Assembly (NCBI GenBank): GCA_036850595.1
Contig: CM072148.1
Span: 3,442,100-3,506,099, forward strand
Reading direction: 5' to 3'
DNA: 64,000 nucleotides
DNA from: Rhyacichthys aspro
Taxonomy: Eukaryota > Chordata > Actinopteri > Gobiiformes > Rhyacichthyidae
Positions 51,293 through 63,523 of the stretch are shown here, in pieces (position 1 is the first letter of the stretch; each line of letters opens with the position of its first letter). Both the position numbers and the translations under genes were made by a program. A model generated the notes under the pieces. That model was not told where the DNA came from. It did no database searches and saw only the letters and a program-made list of their open reading frames with translations.

Positions 51293-54200
51293 AGTTAAAA
51301 AAAAAAAAAGCACATGGCTAAATTGCATAAATAGATAGAAATATGTCATCTTAAACACACCATTTTTGTTTCAGTGCATGTACTGCTAAACACAGACCCT
51401 CGTAAGGCTGAGGTGTCCCATTTATGCTCGATGCGTTGTACTTTTAGGAAGAGGCAAGACGTAAGAAACACAATTATATCCTGTAACATATAGTCAGCAA
51501 AAAAGGCAACAAAACGCTGAATAAGAAGCAACAAAACTCCAAATATTTAAAGTACAATCGGTCGAGAGATTAGTTCGAAAACTTTTAAAAGGTTTCAGTC
51601 TCGACTCAAACTAATTCTAACTCGGTGTTGACAGGTCTCATGATTTTAAATAAAGTCATTTTTGTGAAAATATCCTTCTGACTGAGCCTTTTTCACCAAA
51701 ACTTACCGCTCCATGAGTTTGGTTTGTTTCCAGGAATCTCTTCCAATGAATCCCACCCTTGTTTTAGTCTTGATTACATCTCAATCTCTAAAAGGGTCAT
51801 ATTCTGGTCTCATCATGACTTGCTTCTTGGTTAATGTGGTCTTGACTGCAACACTAGCAAGAGCGCTGTAAAAAACACTGATTTGTCTAAGAGTGCTTCA
51901 GATAGAAATGCAGATAATTGAGATTGTAATGTGATCTTTTTGAGAGGCTTCCCAGTTCTAAGTGTACTATAACCAATAATAAAATGAAGCAAGAGAGAAA
52001 GGCAGAGAGAAAATGGCATTAGCGAGTGATTATGTCCCTGGGTCACTATTTGCGTGTATTGTGTTTATGAATGAAGCCGTGACAGGCGTAGATGATGGGA
52101 CTCCCGGGAGGTTTAATCTCATCACTGCTGAGCTATTTCCAGAGACTAGGAAGAGCAAAAACAAAGCACAAACGGTCGGAATAAAGCTGGCATCGTGAAA
52201 GGAATCTGCCGGTGTCGCTTTGTGAATGACTGGAATGAGTTTGATCGCGGAAAAACATGGACGTTTGACACGATTCGGTGAAAAGCAACTGTGTTTGACA
52301 TCATTTAGATTGAAAAAAAGCACAGAGTTGGGCATGGGTTTAGAAGGCAAACAATAGGGATAAAAAAGGCTCTGTCAGGGGCTTTGAAAAATAATTGAAA
52401 TGGTTAAAAGCACATTTAGTATGAAGGGTTGAAAAGCAATGTTTTTCCATAATTTTGCATGAACTGACTGTCAAGACTAAGAAATTGGCACTGAACATGT
52501 CGCATATAAGATACTTTTTGGCACAGAATCCGATAAAAAAAATTGGGCCAAATATAAAAAAAAGGATCAGCCTAAACCTAGAACCACAATAATCCACACT
52601 GAGTCTTCAATACAAATCTACCACCAAGTTTTCTATGTGAACAAACCTGATAAACCTGGTCCAGAGCAGGTTTAAGGTCAGCTTTAGTCCAATCCAAAGT
52701 CCAAATTTTGATCAGATTCATGAACTTTACAAACCACTAAAACCAGAAAAACGAGGAGATATATAATGGGGCTGGCAGTTTGTTTTAATATTTAATACAT
52801 GTATTAATATTACAGTCCTAAATATCACATGTGTTTTACACTTTTGTGCATGACTTATTGTTTCCACAGTCTTCTTGTTTGTGGTGATATTTAATTAAAG
52901 ACAGTCTTCACAGAGCGTTTCTTCATTTAAACTGAGTCATCATTAGATTCAATTGGATGATCTCATGTGCACTTTGTGATAAATTGAGGCAAAATGCAAC
53001 GAATTTACTTGGTTTAGTTTCTCCTCTTCTCGCTCAGCTTTGTTTATTTGATGATTGAGAAGGTGGCGTTTCTTCACAGTAGTTTTTGATGGATGTTTTT
53101 TGGCTGGAGTGAACACTTAAGACCCAACTCCCAACAACTTTTATAAAGCAAGCCCTTTGTGTTCGGTGTTGAATTATGGAGAGTGTTTATTAAACTCAAA
53201 ATGCTGTGTTTGGTTTGTTTCTGTTGAAGGTCAGTGCCTTAAGTATCTGACACTGGTTGAATAATTATAAGAGGAGAGCAAAAAATACTAAAACTCTTCA
53301 TATTAAGACTAAATAACCCTTCTAAAGTGGTGATATCTCCAGAATAAAATGTTTTTCCACTTGGTCCGGCCCTTGGGAAAAGTCATGTTTGAAGCTACTT
53401 CTGTGGACAGCTACTGACAGCTACTGTCTGGACAATTCCTGTTTTATTCCTGATGTGTGTGTGTTTCTTTACACTTCAGAAACTGTAAGGACACTCAGGC
53501 CATGTAAAAATCCCTTCTTTTTCTTTCTGCCAACTCAAGCACTGAAATATGCAAGCTCTTCTAAATCCAAAATGTTTACTTTCAACAGTTCACAGCCATT
53601 TAAACTATATTTTTTGTTTAGGATCTCGTTTTTTATCCTTATGTTTTCAAACGTAGCATTGATGAACACAAGCTCTTATTAATCTTTACGTTACTCTTTT
53701 AATTTACTGTTTTATTTCTAATGTTTGCTGTGAATCATTAAAAAAAGCAAGTACATTCAACTTGGTTTAGAAAGACCTATTTGTTGAGGCGAAAATTAAA
53801 GACAGGATCTTCACAGTGACGTGAAATGGATTTACTGTTGAAGAAGCATGAAATCACACTGCAGACATTAGCAATAAAACAGTGGGATTTGTTGAAAAGC
53901 AAGAACATTGGACATGGGTTTGTTGGGAATAAAACAGGGATCCTAAAGAAATAAATACATCAAAAGCTTTGGAATGGTTTTTGGTTTTGGAAAAGCTTGT
54001 GTATTTGGTGTGGCAGAAAGAAAAAGAAAGGGTTTTTACATGTTTCAAGGTGGATTTATTGTCACAGAAGCCTAAAAAAACACACATATTAAGAATAAAG
54101 TTGGGGATCTGAAGACATTATGCACCAGTCGCTGGAAGAGTTGGAAATGGTTAAACACGAGCTAAACTGAGACCGTATTAAAGCATATTTTTTACTGTTT

Positions 54201-54940
54201 TGTTTGTGAGAAAATCAAAAAGAAGGGATGTTCACAACGACCCGAAATGGCTTTTACTGGAACAGAAACGTGAAGTAGAATCCGTGCAGAGGAAAAGAAC
54301 ACGAATGCACCGTCAACTTCAGCTTCTCCAGGGCATGGACGCAGCGGCTGATTGAACAGAGCACAACACCACCTTCAGACGGAGCTCTAACGGTGACAGT
54401 TCGCTCCTGCTCAGCTCCAGCACAAAGCCGGGTTTAGATGAGGCTGGATAGTGACATCACGGCGGTTTCTGCGGGTCCAGATTATTCCCCAGCTCCTGAT
54501 ACGCAGCTCTATTTATCGACACGTGCCTTTGGTAAGTGCTTTTAGCAGATGATGGGGTTTTCTGTTTGGAGAGATTTTCCTTCAGGGCCCAGGTTTCCAA
54601 ACAATAAGCTTCATTCACTCGGGGTATTAAGAAAGTTTAGTTTAATGGTCACAGCTGAATTGCATTGGCACATAGACTAAAAGTGTGTTATGTGACGCGT
54701 TGAGCATGATGTTTGCTGTTTGACTCACCCTTACTTCTTTTGGCCTTTTTATATTTGAGCAAATACTAAAACAAAATGATGTGTGATTATGTAGAAGTGG
54801 TCTTTGATGCTGCAGTAAAAGTTATAAACAAAGGAAACAGTGAAAGTTTGAGGGTGGTTATATTTTAAATGTTGTCTTGGCCAGGACTCTCTTGAAAATG
54901 AGATTTGTAAAGTCAATGGGAGCTTACTGGTTAAATAAAG
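51293..54940. other. Gene-free stretch, copy B
   Basis: Counterpart of 13501-17235, with insertions and deletions clustered at about 52390-52720 and 53080-53120. No gene is recognised. Confidence 0.5.
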
Positions 54941-54957
54941 AAAAAAGAAGAAGATAG
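54941..54957. repeat. Short (GAA)n tract, copy B
   Basis: Contracted counterpart of the copy A tract. It explains the length difference of the nearby open frames. Confidence 0.7.
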
Positions 54958-55138
54958 TAGGTTTAGCAACAAAAAAGAAAAGAAGAATTTTCACAATATC
55001 CTGAAGTCGACTTTTTTTTTCAATTCATTATAAAAAAACACAACACAAACACAAATATTTGCGTTGATTCTCCATGATTTAATATAATATACGGACACGG
55101 AGGGGATCGGGGACTGTTACCACACATTACACCCACAA

Positions 55139-55183
55139 TATTCAATTTAACTTTATTAATCGAGAGGAAATTCAATTGTTAGG
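55139..55183 (+). mobile_element. Possible LINE/SINE 3'-end relic, copy B
   Basis: Same core as in copy A. It was inserted before the copies diverged. Confidence 0.4.
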
Positions 55184-56127
55184 TCTCTTCAAATAAATTA
55201 AAATGCTACTGGCTGCTCTCCTTTGTTCAAACTCAAAGCAGGGAACGATAGTCCACCGAGGTGCCTCCTATTGTAGAATCTTTACATTTAATTTGGGTTC
55301 ACAGTAGACAATGACAATCAAGTGTCTTATGAATAAGCCCCTTTGTCCAATGTCAAGCACTTTTTCTCGTTGCTTTTTTTCTTCCTCCAATAAAACAGAA
55401 TCTGCCAACAGCTACACATTCTCAAGTAAGTATTTTCTCTTAGCTTTATTTAAGGAAAGATTAATGAGTTTCTGTTTTGGAAAGCACTGTGCGATAATAT
55501 CCTGTGGGGTTTAACAGTGGGACGCATCCCAAGTGAGATTTCACCAACACCTCAGCTCCACTTAACGCTTAACCTTGTTAAACTAAAGACAGCAGCCCAA
55601 CAAGCTTCACTCTGAAATCGCCAACCAGCTCTTTTTACAGCAACAACTGCAATTCTGAGCATCATGTGTTGTGAAAATACCTGTCTGCCGCACTTACTTG
55701 CCGTAGTCAGAGAGCGGAGATGACAAAAGACCACGGGTGGTGTCACAGTGGATGTCAGCCGGGCCCCCACAGCTGGTGGCCTGACACAGCCTGACAGGTC
55801 CAGTCACGTCTCCACATAAAGCCCCTCAGACAACTTGTCCAATGTCATGTTGTCAATCTGATTACACAATCCTTATGTGTCACGAAGCGGTGGCTAAACA
55901 CGACAGGAAAATGAAGCTATTTGTGAAAGCCGCATGAGAACAAACCGCTTTGATGTTCCTCCAAAGTAAAAGTGTTGTATGTGAGATAAACAGGTGTAAG
56001 TGGCTGCATATTCGAACAGAGATGAGTGTAAGAAAGCGTCTGGTTATTTTACACATCACTCCAGTCTCATTTGTCTTTCTGATGTCAAATTTGCACCTTG
56101 TATACTTGTTTTAGATTTTTTTTTTTT

Positions 56128-56246
56128 CCAGATTAGTTTATTTGGAAGGGGACAATGCAATTTCATATGACACATGATTAAACGTGAGTTATAATTAAGA
56201 GGAACTGCACAAATACAGAACAAAAAGATCATTACAAACAACTGAA
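56128..56246. mobile_element. Possible retroelement-derived repeat, copy B
   Basis: Counterpart of 18441-18560, nearly unchanged across the core GATTAGTTTATTTGG. Confidence 0.4.
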
Positions 56247-59197
56247 CAACTGTAGCAATAAAAGCAAAGTAAAGTTCACATTAGAAACAACAGGTAGCTA
56301 CTCCTCGACTGCTTTGGTTAAAAACAAATGCACAACCTGACCGAGTGTCTCCAGCTCTATTGAAGAACACTGGGCGATTGTGCGGGGGGCTGTGTGCTCG
56401 CCGTGGGCCCGACGTGGCTGCTGAGGTTTACTGTAAGCAGCTGCTCCACTCCAGCTCTGGAACTCAGCTACAAACGTGCTCAAGCGAAAAGGAAAACTCA
56501 ACATAGTATTTGCACTTCGGAGCATCCGACTTAACGACGACTGACAACTGGAACATGAAAATAGGACGATGTGGGTCTACAAAGAGCACACAAAGTCCTG
56601 AATGAATAATGCTGCTGGATCTGAGTCATCGAAGTCTATTATGTTTCAGCCGCAGCTTATTTTGGGTCTGACACTGTGTTAAAATACCTTTAACACCTAC
56701 AACTAAAAACACTAACAAATCAAACAACTGTTCTCCAAAATGTAAAGCTTTTGCCAGTTCCTGAGAGTGTTATCTTTAACTACAGCACGGTTATAGTCAT
56801 TTCAGACTCGATTTAGGAAAGTGGCAGGACACAGACGAACAGGGACTTTGTTTATTTATGCAAATGAGCTGTGCTTCAGAGGGTTTTGCATTATTTAAGA
56901 CGACTGTGTGGTGTGTAAATCATATTAGTCCTGGTCTAAGGAGACAGAGGGATCAAATTAAACTGTATCTGACCTAAAGTGCTTTACTTTCACTGTGAGG
57001 GTAATGCAAACCGCTGTTGTTTTGTTTTTGTTTTGAGTGTTAAAAGGAATTCAAAACATTTCAAGTACACTTTTGCAATATTAACAAATGAAAAATAGCA
57101 ATTCAAAGCATAAATCATCTAAAAAACACACTTCTTGTATTAGTGTAGCCTTTAGGGAAGCTGTTATACAAATGTTCTCGGAAATGAAGCTAATATCACC
57201 GCAATCTACATCAAAAGTAAGGCCACACTTCACATTTGTGTCATGTGAGTCACACGCTGAGACAGGTGAACACTTGTTTTCCAGAGGGACAGTGGGTGGG
57301 AGTGAGGTCATGAGTGACCTACAGCAGCAGCGTCCCGTGGCGGGCCGAGGTGTCCCGCTGTTCAACACCAACAGGATCTGTGTTTGCTGATCCAGGATCT
57401 GCCCACAGCTCAGGGGAACCACTCCAGGCGGAATATCCACGGATTCAATTACATTACATGCACTACTTTGTATGTAATGTTTTTATTTTCATTTCTGCAG
57501 AATGACTCATCAGAAGTGAGTCCACGTGTTTGAAAAACTTCAAAAATCACACACGGACGCACGAACTTCCGGAAAATGGGACAAAAAAGGAGAGAATGGA
57601 GGAGAGTTCGTTGGACACAAAGCAGACAAAGCTGTGGGCTCAGTGTTCCACAGGTGATCCCGGCGGAGGGGCAGGGGTGTGAAAGGCTGGACCCAGTGGG
57701 GGGCTGATGGCTTGACCTAGATACTCAGACACATTTACAGTTCAGCCAGGACATGCAGCACGACTCTGAATACACAACTGTTGGACCGCTGCTTCTGACC
57801 TCAGATCCACAAAACACAGAAGAATAGTGAGAAAAAAACAGTCTCTCTCTGCATTTGTCGTCAGAAACATGTGTGTAATGTGTGTTTATGTCTTTATTTG
57901 GGATTGTTGGTCTTCAGTGCTTCCTTTCGCATGAACTGAATGACGTTATTCATAAGAAATAAAAAAATGGAAAGTTATAAAAGTGTTAAGATCAGGGAAG
58001 TGACGCTATCAATCCAGAAATTCACTCTTTATATTTGAACACACTGTGGAGAGCCTGATAAAACAATAAAAGAATCATAAAGAAGCCTATCTATATTATT
58101 ATGTGTATTCTATAAAAAGAAGCCATTAAATAGAAAACAGAAAATGAAATACTATTGAATCCCCAGACGGTTTCTTGAAAGGGAGTCAGTGGGAGCCAGA
58201 CAGCACTGACTTCCTTAAAAGCATCATCGTCATAGCAACTGAATTCATGGTCCAGTATTTTGTCAATAGAAAGAAATGTTTTGAAGGATTAGGTTTACAT
58301 TTAGAAATGATGTATTAATAGAGAATCCCCTGTTTCCACGTGTTTCAATGATGTCAATGATATGATCAGGTTTAGATTGATTAGTTGTCTCTTATCTATA
58401 TCCACTTCACTTGATTTACTGAATTTACTCACACTGTTGTAAGCTTTGCAGGAGCTATTTCAGTTTTTATTCAGGCGAGTCCTGTCTCTTCACTTTGTCT
58501 GAAGAGTAAGTGTGTGAGGGGCTTTATTTCTTTCTTTTTTTCTTTTTTTTTTTAGTAAAAGTTCCATCATAAATTTGTTATATAAATGTTTTTGCTGAAG
58601 TTAGTCTTGATCAAGACACGAGTTTATGAAGTTGAATGTAAATATTGCCAAATGTCAAAGCGGAAAATGTCGATGAAAACACACAAGAAATACTGCATCT
58701 GATGGAAATAAATATTAAAATGCAACAACCCAAGTCTTGATGCTGTGATATGACTCAGGACTTTCACAAAACCAACACAAATCATGTTAATGTTGAGGAT
58801 GGCATTGAAAATATCCACAAAAAAGACCAAGTCTGCTGCATTAAACTTCTTAAAAACTCTATCTTTTTTTCCAGTTTTTGCAAAATTCAAGTGTAACTCT
58901 CAGACTCAGACAAAGTCAGACCAGTTTTTTTTCTTAAACTGAACAGAACCAAACAAAACCCAAGTCATACATAGTCTTCCATCTGTGCAACAATCTCCAA
59001 ATGTGCTTCTGTGCCTGCTTGTTCCTCCAAACCCTGTCTGTGTTCCTTTCCACACATTGCTTCATTTCCTCAAGACAAAGTGAAAATCTGCTGCAACAAC
59101 AACAAAAGTCATGTTTGTTACGTAAGAGCATAAACACTGCAGCGTGAAGACAGAGCTCTACTGTATAAATGAACGGAGTACTGTCTGTGGACGGTCA
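56247..59197. other. Gene-free stretch, copy B right end
   Basis: Counterpart of 18561-21533. It leads directly into the 23/24-bp array that starts at 59253. Confidence 0.5.
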
Positions 59198-59252
59198 CAT
59201 GGAGCCGGCTCAAACGGCCCATTCTGCCCCTGATCCACCAGGTTAGGGCTTC

Positions 59253-59665
59253 AGGAAGTACACCAGAGATACAAGGAGGAAGTACCCAGAGATACAAGAG
59301 GAAGTACCCCAGAGATACGAGGAGGAAGTACCCAGAGAAACAAGGAGGAAGTACCCAGAGATACAAGGAGGAAGTACCCCAGAGATACAAGGAGGAAGTA
59401 CCCCAGAGATACAAGGAGGAAGTACTCCAGATACAAGGAGGAAGTACCCAGAGATACAAGGAGGAAGTACCCAGAGATACAAGAAGGAAGTACCCAGAGA
59501 TACAAGAAGGAAGTACCCAGAGATACGAGGAGGAAGTACCCCAGATACAAGGAGGAAGTACCCAGAGATACAAGGAGGAAGTACCCAGAAATACAAGGAG
59601 GAAGTACCAACAGAGAAACAAGGAGGAAGTACCCAGAGATACAAGGAGGAAGTACCAACAGAGAA
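59253..59665. repeat. 23/24-bp minisatellite at the right edge of copy B (18 units)
   Basis: Units of the type GGAGGAAGTACCCAGAGATA plus CAA, alternating CCC and CCCC. I count 18 GAAGTA cores. Because 23 is not a multiple of three, all three minus frames stay open through it (frames of 133-202 codons), which are artefacts. Copy A has its N gap at the corresponding place. Confidence 0.96.
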
Positions 59666-60120
59666 AAACTGTAATAATATTTTGTAGTAGAAATAATCTG
59701 TGAAAAATGAGATCTAAACACATCAAGAAGACTTTATTATTAAGGATTTTAACAGAAGAGAAAGTGGGAAAAATCAGGGATCACACTGGTCTGACATTGG
59801 TTTGATGTCAATTCTGACTTTAATTTGGCCAGTTTTATGTAAAATAAAAACAGAAAAGGTTGCTGTAGTTGGAGAAGAGTGGGGGTCCGGGAGAGAAAGG
59901 ACATTTTGGGTAATGCAGCTTAAATTATAGTTCTACAAATCAGGAAAAACTCACAAATGAAACCATTTCAAAACATTTTTTTCGCTCTGGCTCAATATAT
60001 TAAAACATTTCCTATCGTTTCAAATGACAAAAAGATTTATAGTAGTGAAATATGTAAAGTAAATACAACATAAAATCCAAAGACTAAACTATTTTTTAGT
60101 AATTCATCTATAAACTATAA
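59666..60120. other. Gene-free single-copy stretch
   Basis: AT-rich DNA right of the array; nothing recognised. Confidence 0.5.
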
Positions 60121-60129
60121 ACAATTACA

Positions 60130-60480
60130 ACCCCAGCAGCTCGGTTTATTTCCCAGGACCACGACCACGCAGGCGCGCACGTGAATTACAGAGTGGCTTG
60201 GATTCCCATTTGCAATTACCAGGCAGCTTGATACTGTCAGAAGATTGGACTGATCCCATTTATGTCATTTAGGTCCCTTGAAAGCAGCTCTTTAATGAGA
60301 AGCTACTGCCACTCATTATGGAACGAGCACACTCATCAGGCTTCAAGGTTACTCAGGTCACGCCACAATAAAAAGGTTTAGCTACAGGAGGATCTGGAAC
60401 GGTTCTGCCTCAAATTAAAATGTGGAGAACATTAATCATGCATATGTCATCAATTATTACACATCTGTTTTAATGGGCTG
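60130..60480. promoter_or_regulatory. Candidate conserved non-coding element
   Basis: The stretch is rich in homeodomain-like and related motifs (TTGCAATTA, CATTAATCATGCATATG, TCAATTATTA, TTTAATGAGAAG), has balanced composition and no long frame. It looks like vertebrate developmental enhancers. This rests on texture only; no second copy is available for comparison. Confidence 0.25.
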
Positions 60481-61204
60481 AACAGAGAGGGCCTGTGGTG
60501 TGTTCAGGGGCCTGAGATGATCCAGGTCCAGGTGACGATGTCTGAATTTCAGCTGAAACGGTCGGAGGTCACTGATGAAGAAAGGTACCTGTATGTTTTG
60601 TAGGAGACTGTTAAACTAAATGTGACACATCAGTCCAAACTATGTTGTCATTACTGTTTAATCAAAATAAAACTCTTTACATCTGCACATCTTTAAGAAC
60701 TGGACATCGCCAAGATCCTGTTTTTCGGTGGATTGTTTTAATTCAAAGCGACTAAAATCTACATCTGGTATTTGAATAACTGGTATTTTAGCCAAAGAGC
60801 AGGGTAGTTCTGGGACAGGCCTTTGGCAGCAGGTGATGTTATGGATTCCTCTAAAGGCGTCCTCCAAAGGAAGGATCCCTGATTGAGACACTTCCTGATT
60901 TGGAAGGAGCACACTCTCTTTACTTTAAAACAAACAATGTTAAATGAAATACAAAGAATGACTACCTAACTTTCCATTGTATACTATACACACTGCACCT
61001 TTAACACTACACACAAGTCACATTTCATGGATCTTACTGTTATATTGTTATTGAAAAGCCTGGAAACGAGCACAAATGGCTCAATTTAAACATGAGCTGA
61101 TGTACTTCTGGTGAATGACATGCCTTTACAGTATATAGCACTTCTCTAGCTACTGGGAAATCAAACTGTTTTGCATCAAGCTTCCATCCACACTGTCATA
61201 CATT
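60481..61204. other. Gene-free single-copy stretch
   Basis: A minus-strand frame of 84 codons (60658-60912) has no recognisable domain. A plus-strand run at about 60516-60587 (MIQVQVTMSEFQLKRSEV..) ends at a donor-like AAG|GTACCTG but is too short to call. A MITE-type end (CACTGCACCTTTAA) lies at 60991-61004. Confidence 0.4.
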
Positions 61205-61330
61205 TACTCTGTGATGGTAACCTACCCCTGTAGCCACAGCTGCCCTGGGGCAGATGGACAGAGACAGAGCCAACCTCTGACCTCCGACCTCCACCAAACA
61301 CACCACAGCTCCAGGCTCTATCTCCTGAGC
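61205..61330 (+). mobile_element. Possible fish interspersed repeat relic
   Basis: TGTAGCCACAGCTGCCCTGG followed by GGCAGATGGACAGAG resembles a phrase I know as recurrent in teleost genomes. No termini were found. Confidence 0.3.
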
Positions 61331-62987
61331 CACGACGCTCCAAATGCAGGTTTATGCATTAAATAAATCAATAAAGTTGATCTTAAAAACACTCATCTAT
61401 GTTTTATTCAATGTTGTGAAGTAGTGAAGTGGAGTAAATACGACTCACTGAATTTGATAACATCGTATTACGGAGAGCAGATGGGTTTCTCTGACTCGGA
61501 CCGGCTTTAAAATGTGAAGTAAATGAAGTAAGAGACGCAGAGTAAATATTTATGCCTGCAGTTAGATTTATTTATAGCTATCTATTAATATACTTTACAG
61601 TGGACGTGAGGCCACATGGTGGAAGTTTCCAGCTTATCACTCCTCACAGCTGAGTCTGAGACTTTGAGTCACTGCGAGTGTTTGCTCCAGTTCCTCAGGC
61701 TGCGTCCACACTTAAATACGCTCCACCTAAAAGTCAACAGTATACATTTCTTATTCTTTTTTTTTTTTTTTTTGCTACTTAATTTGGGCTCATCTGGTTT
61801 TGTTTTAGCGCTGTTTGCTCATTAAAGAGTTTGTAGACCTCCCATCAACTCAAATGCTACACTTGCTGCTCAGTGCGAGGCTGCTGACAGACTAATGAAG
61901 TTAGCAGCTGGTGAACACAAGTCTTCATTCAATTATTAAACAGTTGGAGTGGGTCATTTTTACCCCCGGCTGCTCAGCCAAAACTAGGACGAATGAAACT
62001 TTAGCTCAATATTGAAACCGTTATGTTTTCTGAGCTTTGAAAAACCAATCCTGGGTGAATCCTTTATCGACCTTTTCGTGACACTGCTCGTCGAACTCCT
62101 CTGGTTGAACTCTCAGAGCGCCGGCCGTGTCCAGTACGCTTCAAACACTGACACATATCCCGACCAGTAATATAATCTGTAATGTGTTATGTAACAGCAA
62201 TAATCCACTGTCCATTGTATATTTGTACATATTCTCAATGTTCCCACGGAAAAATGAGGTCGGCCTGGAGCTGAAGCATGTGTTGAACTTTATTACATAT
62301 GATTAGTTTGTGCAGTAGCTATTCCCATCATCCTCCCTGACCCCAATTGACCTGAAAGAGCTCAATATAATCTTCTTATACCATAGTTGGGATTCTTTCA
62401 GTGTGTGTTTTTTTATGTCAACTTTTGACTGTTTTCAGAGTTGCATACCATCCAGTTATGAGCTTTGATCAAATGAGCCACTTTTGATTGCTGTGGTTAA
62501 CGGCTTATCTTACCATTTTGTTCGGACTGTCACAGTAAGCGTTCAAGCATTGGACACAGTCTCTGACTTCCTATTGACTGCATGCAACATCTCCTCTTCA
62601 AAGTCACATCAGAGGCAGCCAGAATGTCATATTTTCACTAATCCCTCATATTAAAGCCTGCTATCTTTTGTGGATCACTGCGGTTTTCTCATCGTGTGTC
62701 TTTTAACCTTCTATCACATCCTGTGCAACCATTCCCATCCTAATTACCCGTAATGACGACATGAGAAGTACGTGTTTACACTCGCGCAGGAAAACTGAAT
62801 CTACGAGTGGAAAAGAGGCTGGATGGGAAAAATGAATAAGCCTGATGTGTAAACACAAAGAGCAGCTGGAAGACACACATCAATCACACGCCTACGTTTG
62901 TCATCATGAACCTCTTTGTTTGAGTCTAGACGAGCCGCCTGTTTCAAGAGCCGGGTGTCCTTGGCCCAGAATGTTTAGCTAAATAAG
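61331..62987. other. Gene-free single-copy stretch
   Basis: A T-run at 61758-61773. No exon is recognised on either strand. In particular, no mtnr1a exon 1 (TM1) was found. Confidence 0.45.
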
Positions 62988-63523
62988 TCTAATTAGAGGT
63001 TTTAAAGGGACATTGTACTTGTAAAGGAATAATAAATGTCATTAAAAAAGTCTGGAGGAATAAGTGCCAAAGATATTCGAGTGTTTGGGAACAGAAATAT
63101 CAACAAAGAAACAGCCTGTAATGTCACTTTTCACCACTAGATGGAGTCACGAGTTACGTCAGTGCTCTAAAAGCCTGATCTAAACACAAGAAAAAGTAAA
63201 GGAACTTCCACTGATTCTATGAAGCTTTAAAGGTCTAATTTTCTTAAATAGACAAACGCAAAAGTGTTATTTTGATTCTGAGGTTTTGATTTTAAATTTG
63301 GCTCCATTTTGTTAAAGTATATCCTAAAAAAATACAAAAAATACTCCCTTAAATGCATCTAATTCAGAGGCTAACTTAAGCCCATTCTGAGATAACGTCA
63401 GGGACATGGTCAAGGATTTATTTTTATCTGTTTCCAGGATAGATATTAATTGAAATGTCTTTTTGTATCACTCCACGCCACTAGATGGAGTCATGAGTTA
63501 CTGCAGAACTCAATATCAGTGAG
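62988..63523. repeat. 536-bp tandem duplication, unit 1
   Basis: It starts TCTAATTAGAGGTTTTAAAG and is repeated immediately at 63524 with a few substitutions and short indels. It contains two copies of CCACTAGATGGAGTCA/C (63135 and 63479), showing an internal partial repeat as well. Confidence 0.95.

Larger units (their letters stand above)
37850..59197. repeat. Direct segmental duplication, copy B (right copy)
   Basis: This is the collinear partner of copy A in the same orientation. Similarity is clear from about 37853 (TGATATTTTAGGC) to 59197, where copy A runs into N. Beyond 59197 copy B continues into a 23/24-bp tandem array with no visible counterpart left of the gap. Relative to A it is about 184 bp shorter overall, through many small indels. 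It contains the intact mtnr1a terminal exon. It may be a true duplicate or the other haplotype of A; sequence alone does not settle this. Confidence 0.97.

Noticed and set aside
59118..59726. Three minus-strand frames of 133-202 codons
   Set aside because: They arise from the 23/24-bp array read in all three frames; repetitive and mutually exclusive.
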